Positions 46,703 through 54,372 of a DNA stretch of 64,000 bases are shown one piece after another. Source of the stretch: Rugamonas aquatica (GTDB lineage: Bacteria; Pseudomonadota; Gammaproteobacteria; Burkholderiales; Burkholderiaceae_D); NCBI RefSeq assembly GCF_009380215.1, contig NZ_WHUG01000001.1, positions 558,001-622,000 of the forward strand, given 5' to 3'. Numbering within the stretch: position 1 is the first letter of the stretch; every line of letters starts with the position of its first letter. The notes beneath the pieces were generated by a model, which was not told the origin of the DNA, did not search any database, and worked only from the letters and a program-made list of their open reading frames with translations. The position numbers were made by a program, and so were the translations under genes.

Positions 46703-48697
46703 TCAGATCTGGATGGCGTTGGTGGTTGCCGCGTTCAGGTATTGCGGCGACTGCCAGGACACCAGCTCTGCGCTCAGGTAGTAGTAGGCCAGGCTGTTAG
46801 GCACCGGCAGCGCGCCATGCCAGGACGCGATGCGGGCCTGCTGGTTGGCGCCTATCGTGGCCGCCACCGAGGACTTGCCTTCCCAGATCGCGTTCCAGAA
46901 GCCGATCACCGCCGCCTGCTGCGGCGAACCGGCCGCGTAGGGATAGATGGCCAGCATGTCGGTCTGGCTGGCGGGGTTGACGCCCAGCGTTTCGGTGACA
47001 ATCGAGGTGCCGCCCATCACGAAGGAGATCTGCGGCTGGATGACATTCGCCAGTGCCGTCGGCGATTGCGGGTCCGGCAGCGCATCGAGCACGGTCTGGG
47101 ACGACACGGCGGCGGCGTTGGCGGGCGGCGCGGACTGCATCGCGAATGCGCCGTTGGGCGTGAAGGCCCAGCCGTTGAACATGGTGTTGTTGACGGCCGT
47201 GTGCTGCACCGAGCAGGTGAACAGCAGATTGCTGAACACGCTGGTCAGGTAGGCCTTGGTCGGCGTCCAGCTGAAGCGGGCCGTGCCGTCTTGGTTGAAG
47301 GCGCCTTGCACGGTACGCATCCACGAGTTCAGGCCGGTGTCGGCGGCTACCGCGTCGTCGCTGGCATAGCTGGCGGCGACGATGGCGGCGACGAAGCCGT
47401 TCACCGCAGTCCACCAGCGCTGGCCGTCGTCGCGGTAGGGGAAGGCGACCTTGGTGATGGCGCCGGCGTTCAGGCCGCGGCTATCCATCTGCGCCGGGAA
47501 GGCGTTCTGGTCGAAGCGGTAGTTCTGGTACAGGCTGTTGATGACCTGGTACAGGCCGACGCGGCCGGTCGGCAAGACGTTATCGCAGAAGCCGCCTTTT
47601 TGATAAATGCCTTTGGCCAGCGTGCCAGGCATGCTGATTACGCCGCTGTTGACGTTGAACGATTTTTCCAGATAGGGCTTGGCCAGGATCACCAGCGGAT
47701 GCTGCTCGTCCAGGGCGCCGGTCTGGATCTGGTTCAGGGCGGCGGTGCCGAACAGCATGTCGACGGTGTGGGTGTTGAACAGATGCGAGCCGCTGAACCA
47801 CCATTGCTGGTCGGCCGAGGCCAGCCAGAGCTTGGCCAGCAGCCAGGCGTCGCCCTTGGTGTCGGCGGGATCGGTCGGCGTGAAGATGTAGGCGCCGGGA
47901 TCGGTGGCGGAGATCTGTATCGCCTGCGGCATCAGCGTGTTGTCGTTGCCGATGGTGAAGAAGCACAGCGGCGCGGCCAGGTAGCGGCCCTTGAGCACCA
48001 GTTGCCCGGTGACGGCGGCGCCCAGCACCGGCCGGTAGTCGCAGACGAACAGGCAGCCGTCGCGCTGGGCGTTGCTCAGCGTCGTTTGCAGGCCGGCCAG
48101 CGCGGCGCCGTTGCCGGCCTTGGCGATCCACGCGGCGATGTCGTAGTGGGACGAATCGGCCAGCTTGATGACGTTGGGATTGGCGCCGCCCAGGCGTTGG
48201 CGGGCCAGTTCGGCGTCGTCCGCGATCCAGTGCGTGGTCAGCGCGGTGATCTGCGCCGGGCTGAAGACGCCGGTGTCGCCGGTCCACATGCCCTGGGTGT
48301 AGCGCTGGGCGATGATCTGCGCGGTGCTCGGGCCAGGGTACTTCTGGCCCGGCACATTCTTGTTGATGTAGGCCATCGCAGTTTTCAGCTGCTCGGTGCG
48401 CGCGTTGGCGTCCGCGGCGTCGTCGTCAGTGCGCTGCCAGTTCTTCGGGATGGTGGCGATGTCGTTCAGCCACGGCGGCAGCACGCCGGCGAAGGTGCCG
48501 GCCACCGGATACTGGCTGGTGTCGTAATTCAGGTCGGTCGCGTTCAGGCCGCTGAAGACGAATTGCGGCGCGGCCACGTCGCTGGCGCGCGCCAGCGCTG
48601 CCGGCGCGCTGGCGGTGCGGTGCAGGCTGTGGATGGGGCCGCGCAGGCCGGCGGTGTAGGCGAGTGCGCCGCCGTAGGAATTGTCGTGATGGTTCAT
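46703..48697 (-). CDS. Lipoxygenase
   Basis: A 664-residue protein of the lipoxygenase family. The first iron ligand pair is H305 and H310 in WFSGSHLFNTH, inside the family stretch WLLAKLWLASADQQWW; the second pair is H499 and N503 in CSVQHTAVNNTMFNGW, the same His/Asn pairing as in human 5-lipoxygenase; the fifth ligand is the C-terminal Ile664 (TNAIQI). Thus all five non-haem iron ligands are present and an active fatty-acid dioxygenase is expected. No clear signal peptide or PLAT domain. AGGAG precedes the ATG. It lies between two amine-oxidase/decarboxylase genes in the operon; regiospecificity and true substrate are unknown. Confidence 0.9.
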   Translation of the reverse strand: MNHHDNSYGGALAYTAGLRGPIHSLHRTASAPAALARASDVAAPQFVFSGLNATDLNYDTSQYPVAGTFAGVLPPWLNDIATIPKNWQRTDDDAADANARTEQLKTAMAYINKNVPGQKYPGPSTAQIIAQRYTQGMWTGDTGVFSPAQITALTTHWIADDAELARQRLGGANPNVIKLADSSHYDIAAWIAKAGNGAALAGLQTTLSNAQRDGCLFVCDYRPVLGAAVTGQLVLKGRYLAAPLCFFTIGNDNTLMPQAIQISATDPGAYIFTPTDPADTKGDAWLLAKLWLASADQQWWFSGSHLFNTHTVDMLFGTAALNQIQTGALDEQHPLVILAKPYLEKSFNVNSGVISMPGTLAKGIYQKGGFCDNVLPTGRVGLYQVINSLYQNYRFDQNAFPAQMDSRGLNAGAITKVAFPYRDDGQRWWTAVNGFVAAIVAASYASDDAVAADTGLNSWMRTVQGAFNQDGTARFSWTPTKAYLTSVFSNLLFTCSVQHTAVNNTMFNGWAFTPNGAFAMQSAPPANAAAVSSQTVLDALPDPQSPTALANVIQPQISFVMGGTSIVTETLGVNPASQTDMLAIYPYAAGSPQQAAVIGFWNAIWEGKSSVAATIGANQQARIASWHGALPVPNSLAYYYLSAELVSWQSPQYLNAATTNAIQI

Positions 48698-48740
48698 GGC
48701 ATGCTCCTGTTCAAGGTGGGATGGATGTGACGGGATCAGG

Positions 48741-50552
48741 CTAGGCCTGGTCGAAAAAGACGTCGCGGGCCAGCGCTTCGAGCCCGGCGTCGCCGAAGTA
48801 GGGAATCATGGTCGGCAGGATCAGGCCGCCGCCCAGCGCATCGCGCAGGCGTATCATCATGGCGCGGTCCATCAAGCCTTCCTGCACCAGCACTTCCCAG
48901 ACGCAGCGGAAGGCCGAGTCGTAGGCGCCGGCGATCCAGTAGTGCACCATGTCCAGATGCTCGCCGGCGAAGTGGACGCCGCCCTGCGGTTCGCGCGCGG
49001 CCAGGAATTTGCGGGTGAACTGGCCGGGGCCGAAGAATTCGAAGCCGCCGCCGGCCAGCGGTTCCTGGTTCCAGGCCACCGCGGCGCCATGGCCCAGGTA
49101 CTGCTCGCGCGCGACTTCGCCATGCAGCGTGACCAGGTGGCGCAGGCAGGCGTCGAACATCTGCTGCTCGGTGAGGTGGGCGAACTTGTCGGCGTCGTTC
49201 TGCCAGCAGTAGCTGGCCAGCAGATAGGCCGGGCCGGCCTCGCCGATGCCGAACGAGGGATAGACCACGCTGCGCACCGGCAGGTCGGTGTTGCTCTGGC
49301 CGCCAGCCATGTGGGCGCTGTGGGGGCCGGCGCTTTCCCAGAAGCGGGTCTTGAAGCCCAGCGCGATCTTGACGGCGTTGGTCATCTTCAGCGTGCGGAT
49401 GGCGTCGTACTTGGCGGGCGACCAGCTGGCCGGCGTATCGACGAAGCGCAGCGCGCTGAACGGCAAGGTCATGACGACGTGGTCGAACTCGGCCTGCTGG
49501 GGCAGCGCGCCGTCGCCGCGCTGGTAGTGCAGCACCGTGCGGCCGCCGCGCTCTTCGACGCGGGAGATTTGCGCGCCCATCTGCACGCGCTCGGCCGGAA
49601 TGCGCTTGACCATTTCCTGGGTGACGCGGTCGGTGCCGCCTTCCATCGCCGACCAGGTCTTTTCTTCGAACGAGAAATTATCGAGCAGCATTTCAGTGAA
49701 GGCCAGGTCGTACACGCCGGTGTAGCTGAGCACGGTCTCCATGTAGTCGACGATGGTGGCCGGGTATGGGCGCTCGCCGTCGCCGATTTCCTGCAGATAG
49801 CTGCGGCCGGAGTAGGCATCGAAGCGCAGCATGCGGTCCCAAGCGGCATCGATCTGGCCGTCGTCGAGCAGCTCCATGAACGGCGCCAGCGCGGCCGACA
49901 GCAGCGTCTGGGCCGGCTTCAGGCGGCCACGGCTGTCCTTGAAGTAGGCGTATTCATCGGCCTTGAAGAAGTCGTCGAAGCCGAGCAGCGAGTTATCCTC
50001 GGCGACCGCGTTGCGGGTGGCCGGCGGGCGGCCGTTGAAGCACAGCAGGTTGCCGGCGTCGGCGGCCGTGCTGTGGTCGTACAGAATGTAGGGAATGCGG
50101 GCAATGGTGCGGGCGCCCGGCACCTCGCTGCTGGTCTTGTTGAGGTAGTCCCAGAAGTTGAACAAGCGGGTCTGCATCCACGTGTGCGGGAAACGCATGG
50201 CGCCCATTTCGGCGTACTGGTGCGGGCCGTCGTTGAAGTAATGGGTTTTGACCCGGCCGCCCATGCGCTCGCCGGACGCTTCGAACAGGTGGTAGCCTAT
50301 GCCCAGCTGTTCGAGCAGCAGCGCGGTGTACATGCCGGCCATGCCGCCGCCGACTATGCCCACGCGCAGCGGACCGGACGGCGCCGCCAGTTTGGCGTTG
50401 GCGGCCACGCGGTGGTGCGGACCTGCCTGGTCGCGGTCGCGTTCCTGCTGTTTCATGTGCCTTTCCATGGCCTCGAACAACTGCCTTCTGTACCGGCCTT
50501 TCAATTCCCGGGACTGTGCATCGAGGTCGCTTCCATTTTTTGCTGCGGGCAT
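48741..50552 (-). CDS. Flavin amine oxidase, amino-acid oxidase type (copy B)
   Basis: A 603-residue flavoenzyme, distinct from copy A. The FAD fold is VGIVGGGMAGMYTALLLEQLG at about 65-85 with SGERMGGRVKTHYF, the carboxylate-binding type motif is EMGAMRFPHTWMQ, and the C-terminal FAD motif is GGVHFAGEHLDMVHYWIAGAYDSAF. A charged N-terminal helix of about 60 residues precedes the fold. I choose ATG 50552 because GGAG is 6 nt upstream; a TTG at 50564 is also in frame. Likely oxidises an amino acid or derived amine. It lies 43 bp before the lipoxygenase gene. Confidence 0.85.
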   Translation of the reverse strand: MPAAKNGSDLDAQSRELKGRYRRQLFEAMERHMKQQERDRDQAGPHHRVAANAKLAAPSGPLRVGIVGGGMAGMYTALLLEQLGIGYHLFEASGERMGGRVKTHYFNDGPHQYAEMGAMRFPHTWMQTRLFNFWDYLNKTSSEVPGARTIARIPYILYDHSTAADAGNLLCFNGRPPATRNAVAEDNSLLGFDDFFKADEYAYFKDSRGRLKPAQTLLSAALAPFMELLDDGQIDAAWDRMLRFDAYSGRSYLQEIGDGERPYPATIVDYMETVLSYTGVYDLAFTEMLLDNFSFEEKTWSAMEGGTDRVTQEMVKRIPAERVQMGAQISRVEERGGRTVLHYQRGDGALPQQAEFDHVVMTLPFSALRFVDTPASWSPAKYDAIRTLKMTNAVKIALGFKTRFWESAGPHSAHMAGGQSNTDLPVRSVVYPSFGIGEAGPAYLLASYCWQNDADKFAHLTEQQMFDACLRHLVTLHGEVAREQYLGHGAAVAWNQEPLAGGGFEFFGPGQFTRKFLAAREPQGGVHFAGEHLDMVHYWIAGAYDSAFRCVWEVLVQEGLMDRAMMIRLRDALGGGLILPTMIPYFGDAGLEALARDVFFDQA

Positions 50553-50637
50553 GGCACTCTCCAAGTCCCGGCCGTCGCCGGAATGGTCTATGTGAAATCG
50601 CGCCGCCCGTCGGCGGCCGATGGTGGCGCCGTCGTGG

Positions 50638-52191
50638 CTAGCCGGCGCCGGATTGGAAGGTCGCGCCTTGCGCCAGCAAGGCCTTGCCGATCGGCCAGGG
50701 GTAGACGCGCTGGCGCGACGCCGCCGTGTGGAAGGCTTGCGCGCTGACGCCGCGCGCCTGGTTTTGCTGGCGCAGCAGCGCGTAGGCGGCCGCGCCGACC
50801 GCGTGGCTGGCGGCGCGGCCCGGCGAAGCCATCAGGCCGAAGCATTCGTTGTGCAGCGTTTCCATGGACAGGCCGGTGGTGCCGGCGGCCCAGGCGATGA
50901 ACTCGGTATAGGTCATCTCGCCGTTGTGAACGCGGACATCGCACAGCGCGCGCACGTAGCGGATCAGGCGGCGGATATAGGTTTCCAGCTGGGCGCACAG
51001 CACGCCTTCGGCCTGGGTTTCCGGGATGGCGCCGTACAGCGACAGGTAGGCCGCCTGCACCGGATCGGGCGCGGCCACGGCCAGCAATTGGCGGGCGGCG
51101 TCCCAGTATTCGAACTCCAGGCAGAAGGCCATGCCTTCGCTCATCGGCACGGCCAGCGCCGTTTGCAGGCCCAGCAGCGGCGATGCGGCCAGGCGCGGCG
51201 AGATGGCGAGCCGCTGGCCGCGCGCGGCGCCGCGCGCCATGGCGTTAATCATGGCGAACATCGATGTCTGCCTCGGCGCGGGCGGGCAGCGCCAGGCATC
51301 GTCGCCGAAGAGCGCGCCGGGGTCGCGGATCGCCAGGTAGCGGGCGCCGTAGTCGTCGCAGGCGCGCGTGACCCGCGCCATCCACGCATGGCAATCGACC
51401 GCGTAGTGCGTGTTGACGCGGCACCAGACGGCCTGCAGGCTGCCGGCCCCGGCGGCGAAGGGCAGGGCGGCGATCTTGCGGGCGACGTTCTGCGCCAGCG
51501 GCAGTTCCTGCTCCAGCCAGGCCTGGGCCAGGGCGGCGATCTCGCGCGGGCTTTCCTGCAGCTGGTAGCAGGCTCGCAGGCAGGCCGGGAAGCCTGGCGC
51601 GCGCACCGGTCCGGCGATGGCGTCCCAGGCGCCCAGTACCGGCCAGTAGACGCTGAAGCTGTCGGAACCCAGGCCTTCGACATCGAACAGCATCTGGTAC
51701 TCGCGCAGCGCGGCCAGGATGGCGTTGACGCGGCCGCTGAATTCCGGCCACGCCTGCTGCAGCCGCGCCAGCGCGGTCCGCAGCTGCTGCGCCGCGTTCA
51801 GGCACTCGCGCCGCACCATCACGTTGAAGTCATGGCCCCACCAGCGCAAGGCTTCGAAGTTGACCAGCTCGTGCACCGCATCCAGATAGTCGGCCAGGCA
51901 GGGCAATTGCGTGTCGCGTTCGAGGAAGACGCGGATCAGGCCGTCGGCGGCGGCGCGCACGCCGCCCATGCCGGCGCCGGACGGGCCCGCGCCGCTGGGA
52001 TGGGGCAGGTCCAGTTGCGCTTGCAGGCAACTGAGCAGCGCGTCGGCGGTGGCGCGCAGGTGGGCGTCGGCCACGGCCGGCAATTGCTGGCGCAGCGCGT
52101 GGATGCGGCAGCGCATTTCCTTGACATTGAGGGCCGTGGGCTTGAACAGCGTGGACAGCGTGGGCAGGCAGCCGCACAGGTAGGCGGCCAC
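50638..52191 (-). CDS. DUF885-like protein lacking the zinc-site residues
   Basis: A protein of 517 residues from GTG 52191. The C-terminal half follows the DUF885 plan: SEGMAFCLE (352-359) for the EGWALYxE motif, RRLIRYVRALCDVRVHNGEMT, and ASPGRAASHAVGAAAYALLR for PGQALSYKxG. Where DUF885 enzymes carry HEAYPGHHLQ, this protein has LAASPLLGLQ (334-343), so both His and the Glu are missing and peptidase activity is unlikely. The frame is open upstream to about 52280 without ATG; a CTG at 52257 has a good GCGAGG site and would add 22 family-like residues. First gene of the sigma-54-type operon. Confidence 0.75.
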   Translation of the reverse strand: MAAYLCGCLPTLSTLFKPTALNVKEMRCRIHALRQQLPAVADAHLRATADALLSCLQAQLDLPHPSGAGPSGAGMGGVRAAADGLIRVFLERDTQLPCLADYLDAVHELVNFEALRWWGHDFNVMVRRECLNAAQQLRTALARLQQAWPEFSGRVNAILAALREYQMLFDVEGLGSDSFSVYWPVLGAWDAIAGPVRAPGFPACLRACYQLQESPREIAALAQAWLEQELPLAQNVARKIAALPFAAGAGSLQAVWCRVNTHYAVDCHAWMARVTRACDDYGARYLAIRDPGALFGDDAWRCPPAPRQTSMFAMINAMARGAARGQRLAISPRLAASPLLGLQTALAVPMSEGMAFCLEFEYWDAARQLLAVAAPDPVQAAYLSLYGAIPETQAEGVLCAQLETYIRRLIRYVRALCDVRVHNGEMTYTEFIAWAAGTTGLSMETLHNECFGLMASPGRAASHAVGAAAYALLRQQNQARGVSAQAFHTAASRQRVYPWPIGKALLAQGATFQSGAG

Positions 52192-52331
52192 CGGGTTGAT
52201 CTCGGACCACAGCGTGACGACGGCCGCGGTCGGATCTGTCTGTAGTGTGCTTTCCAGGATAACCTCGCTGTGAGAACCTCAGGCGCCGGCCGCCGCCAGG
52301 GCGGCGACGTAACGGACACAGGAGGATCTAC

Positions 52332-52347
52332 AGCAAGCGGCGTGCCA
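52332..52347 (-). promoter_or_regulatory. Sigma-54 (-24/-12) promoter of the lipoxygenase operon
   Basis: On the minus strand TGGCACGCCGCTTGCT matches the sigma-54 consensus TGGCACG-N4-TTGCW exactly, followed by GTA as expected (NNW). Predicted transcription start is near 52321, giving a leader of about 130 nt to GTG 52191 or about 65 nt to CTG 52257. The gene for a sigma-54 activator is 2 kb upstream on the same strand. Confidence 0.82.
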
Positions 52348-52358
52348 TCGTCGATGGC

Positions 52359-52381
52359 GCCGCGCTCAGAGGGAGCGCGGC
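52359..52381. other. GC-rich stem-loop upstream of the sigma-54 promoter
   Basis: GCCGCGCT (52359-52366) and AGCGCGGC (52374-52381) form an 8-bp perfect stem with a 7-nt loop. It lies between the racemase stop and the sigma-54 promoter and could act as a terminator-like element for the upstream genes, though no U-run follows. Confidence 0.45.
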
Positions 52382-52403
52382 GGCGCAGCGCAAACCGCGC
52401 GGT

Positions 52404-52443
52404 CGGATTCGTCCATTGCGGGACGCGGAGGCGGACGAATCCG
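52404..52443. promoter_or_regulatory. 11-bp inverted repeat, candidate activator site or intercistronic hairpin
   Basis: CGGATTCGTCC (52404-52414) and GGACGAATCCG (52433-52443) are perfect inverted repeats with an 18-bp spacer, starting 7 nt after the racemase stop codon. The centre is about 100 bp upstream of the predicted sigma-54 transcription start, the usual distance for an enhancer-binding-protein site. It may equally work as an RNA hairpin at the end of the upstream transcript. Confidence 0.55.
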
Positions 52444-52450
52444 GGAAGGA

Positions 52451-53170
52451 CTAGCCGGCGTATTTGCTGTAGCTGGCGCGGCTGGGGCGCAAGCCCATGC
52501 GTACCAGCGACACCAGGAAGCTGAAGCCGGCCTGGTTGGGGTCGATCACCGGCACATACATGCCGACGGCCGTCTGCAGGCGGGCCGTGACCTCGGCGGC
52601 CACGCCGACGAAGCCGGTGCAGCCGAGCAGGATGGATTGCGCGCCGTCCTGCTGCACGGCCAGCGTGGCTTGCTCCAGCGTCGCCTTGACCACCAGGTCC
52701 AGGTCGCCCAGCTTGTCGACCGGGATGTTGATGGCACGAATGGAGGCGAACGATTCGCTCAGGCCATAGGCCGGCACGTGGCCGCGCTGCATGGCCAGCG
52801 TGCTTTCCAGGATGGTGATGATGGAAAAGCGCTCGCTGAGGGCGAGGGCGGTGAAGGCCGAGGTCGGGAAGCCGCCGATGATGGGAATGTCGATGGCTTC
52901 GCGCGCCGCTTCCACGCCGCACATGTCGAAGTCGCTGAGCCAGATGCCGTCAAAGCCTTCCCTGGCGATCTCGCGCGCGGCTTCCACCACCGGATAGCCG
53001 TTGTGCAGCAGGTCGATGCGGCTTTCGATGCAGTCGTGGCCGGACGACAGATTACGCACCGTCACCGTGACATCGTCCGGTATCACCGGCTGCACGGCCT
53101 TCAGCAGCATCTGGTTGTATTGGTCGGTGTTGACCGGCGCCAGTATGCAGATGCGGAATTGTTTTTTCAT
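52451..53170 (-). CDS. Asp/Glu/hydantoin racemase family protein
   Basis: A 239-residue cofactor-independent racemase-fold protein. The two catalytic cysteines are visible: one in LSDFDMCGVEAAREA (about residue 84) and one in SILLGCTGFVGVAAEV (about 184). Members racemise amino acids or 5-substituted hydantoins, or act as related decarboxylases. Start overlaps the DUF917 stop as ATGA, with AAGGAG 7 nt upstream. Pairing with a DUF917 protein suggests hydantoin or thiohydantoin metabolism, an inference from family associations. Confidence 0.87.
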   Translation of the reverse strand: MKKQFRICILAPVNTDQYNQMLLKAVQPVIPDDVTVTVRNLSSGHDCIESRIDLLHNGYPVVEAAREIAREGFDGIWLSDFDMCGVEAAREAIDIPIIGGFPTSAFTALALSERFSIITILESTLAMQRGHVPAYGLSESFASIRAINIPVDKLGDLDLVVKATLEQATLAVQQDGAQSILLGCTGFVGVAAEVTARLQTAVGMYVPVIDPNQAGFSFLVSLVRMGLRPSRASYSKYAG

Positions 53171-54372
53171 TTGACGGCTCCTTGTTCGAACAGTGGCAGA
53201 TAAGGGCCCAGATAGCCGAGCTGGGCGACTTGTTCCATGAAGCTGTCCAGGATCAGGCCCCCTGGTACGCGCAAGGGCGCGGCCGCGCCGATGCCGATCA
53301 CGCTGACCGGCCGTCCCTGGACCTGCGGGTTGAGCGTGCCGTCGGCCTGCAACAGGTCGCCGTTGGAAAACACCTGCTGTCCTTCACCTTCGACAAAATA
53401 GGTCAGGCTGTCCGGCGCCATGCCGATGGGCTGGCCTTGCGCGCTGTTCCAGGCCAGCAGCGATTCGTTCTGGTACACCACCGTGCACAGGCCGTCTTCG
53501 CTTTCAAGCGTGACCTTGCCCACGTCGAAGCCGCCCGACGTATCTTCTTTCACGGCGGTGATGCTGCCCGGTCCGAACAAGGTGCGCGCGCCCAGGCCGG
53601 CTTTCTCTTCCAGGTACCGGACCATCTCGGCCGCGCTGCCCAGCTCGCGCTGTTGCAGCATGCGGCCCAGGCGCAGGGCGCGGTTCAATGTGCCGCGTAT
53701 CGGCAAGCCGCGCGCCAGAGTCTCGGTGTCCATGATCCACATGGCCAGGCCGCCAAACTGCCCGAACTCCTGCTCGGCGACGATGGGGCGCACCATCTGT
53801 TCGATGATGGCTGCGACATCCTGCTGGTGCCGGCTGCAGCCGTTGACGTCGCCGCGCGGCGTGACATCCAGTTCTACTTGCAGGCCTTGCTGGCTGACCA
53901 GCATGGTCGGCCGGGGATTGAGGCCCTCGGCCGCGAAGGTCAGCATCGGCAGCGACGGCACGGCGCGGCCGGCGCCGTCGGCGTCGACCACTTCCAGGCC
54001 GAAGTGCGCCGCCACCAGGCAGGCGACGACGAAGCCCAGCGCACCGCTTTCCGGCGGAACGATGTAGGCGAGTTTGCGGCCTTGTTTCTCCAGGTGCTCC
54101 TTAATCATGGCCACGGCCTTGACTGGACCGTCCGGATACTGGACCTGGTTGATGGCGACCGGCGCGCCCAGGTAGGCCACCATGACCGCATCGCCATTGA
54201 TTGCTTCCGCCACGTCGACCACACGCACGCTCGCCGTTGGATAGTAGTCGCCCGCGATAAAGTTTTGCGCCAGGTGCCGCGCCGACGTGATGGTGCCGCC
54301 GCCGCCGCTGCCAAAGAAGCAGCCGCCTTGCAGCAAAGCCTCCATATCGGATTGTTTCAGTTCAAATGCCAT
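53167..54372 (-). CDS. DUF917 (S-methyl thiohydantoin desulfurase-type) protein
   Basis: A 401-residue protein. The N-terminus LLQGGCFFGSGGGGTITSARHLAQ and PPESGALGFVVACLVAAHFGLEVVDADGAGRAVPSLPM are typical of DUF917, a family renamed for S-methyl thiohydantoin desulfurase and often found with hydantoin-utilisation genes. It overlaps the sigma-54 activator gene by 11 nt upstream and the racemase by 4 nt downstream, so the three form one translationally coupled unit. Whether this copy acts on thiohydantoins is not shown by sequence. Confidence 0.87.
   Translation of the reverse strand: MAFELKQSDMEALLQGGCFFGSGGGGTITSARHLAQNFIAGDYYPTASVRVVDVAEAINGDAVMVAYLGAPVAINQVQYPDGPVKAVAMIKEHLEKQGRKLAYIVPPESGALGFVVACLVAAHFGLEVVDADGAGRAVPSLPMLTFAAEGLNPRPTMLVSQQGLQVELDVTPRGDVNGCSRHQQDVAAIIEQMVRPIVAEQEFGQFGGLAMWIMDTETLARGLPIRGTLNRALRLGRMLQQRELGSAAEMVRYLEEKAGLGARTLFGPGSITAVKEDTSGGFDVGKVTLESEDGLCTVVYQNESLLAWNSAQGQPIGMAPDSLTYFVEGEGQQVFSNGDLLQADGTLNPQVQGRPVSVIGIGAAAPLRVPGGLILDSFMEQVAQLGYLGPYLPLFEQGAVK

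Noticed and set aside
44562-50747. Long plus-strand frames opposite the decarboxylase, lipoxygenase and second amine oxidase
   Set aside because: Antisense shadows; the minus-strand genes contain complete catalytic motifs.
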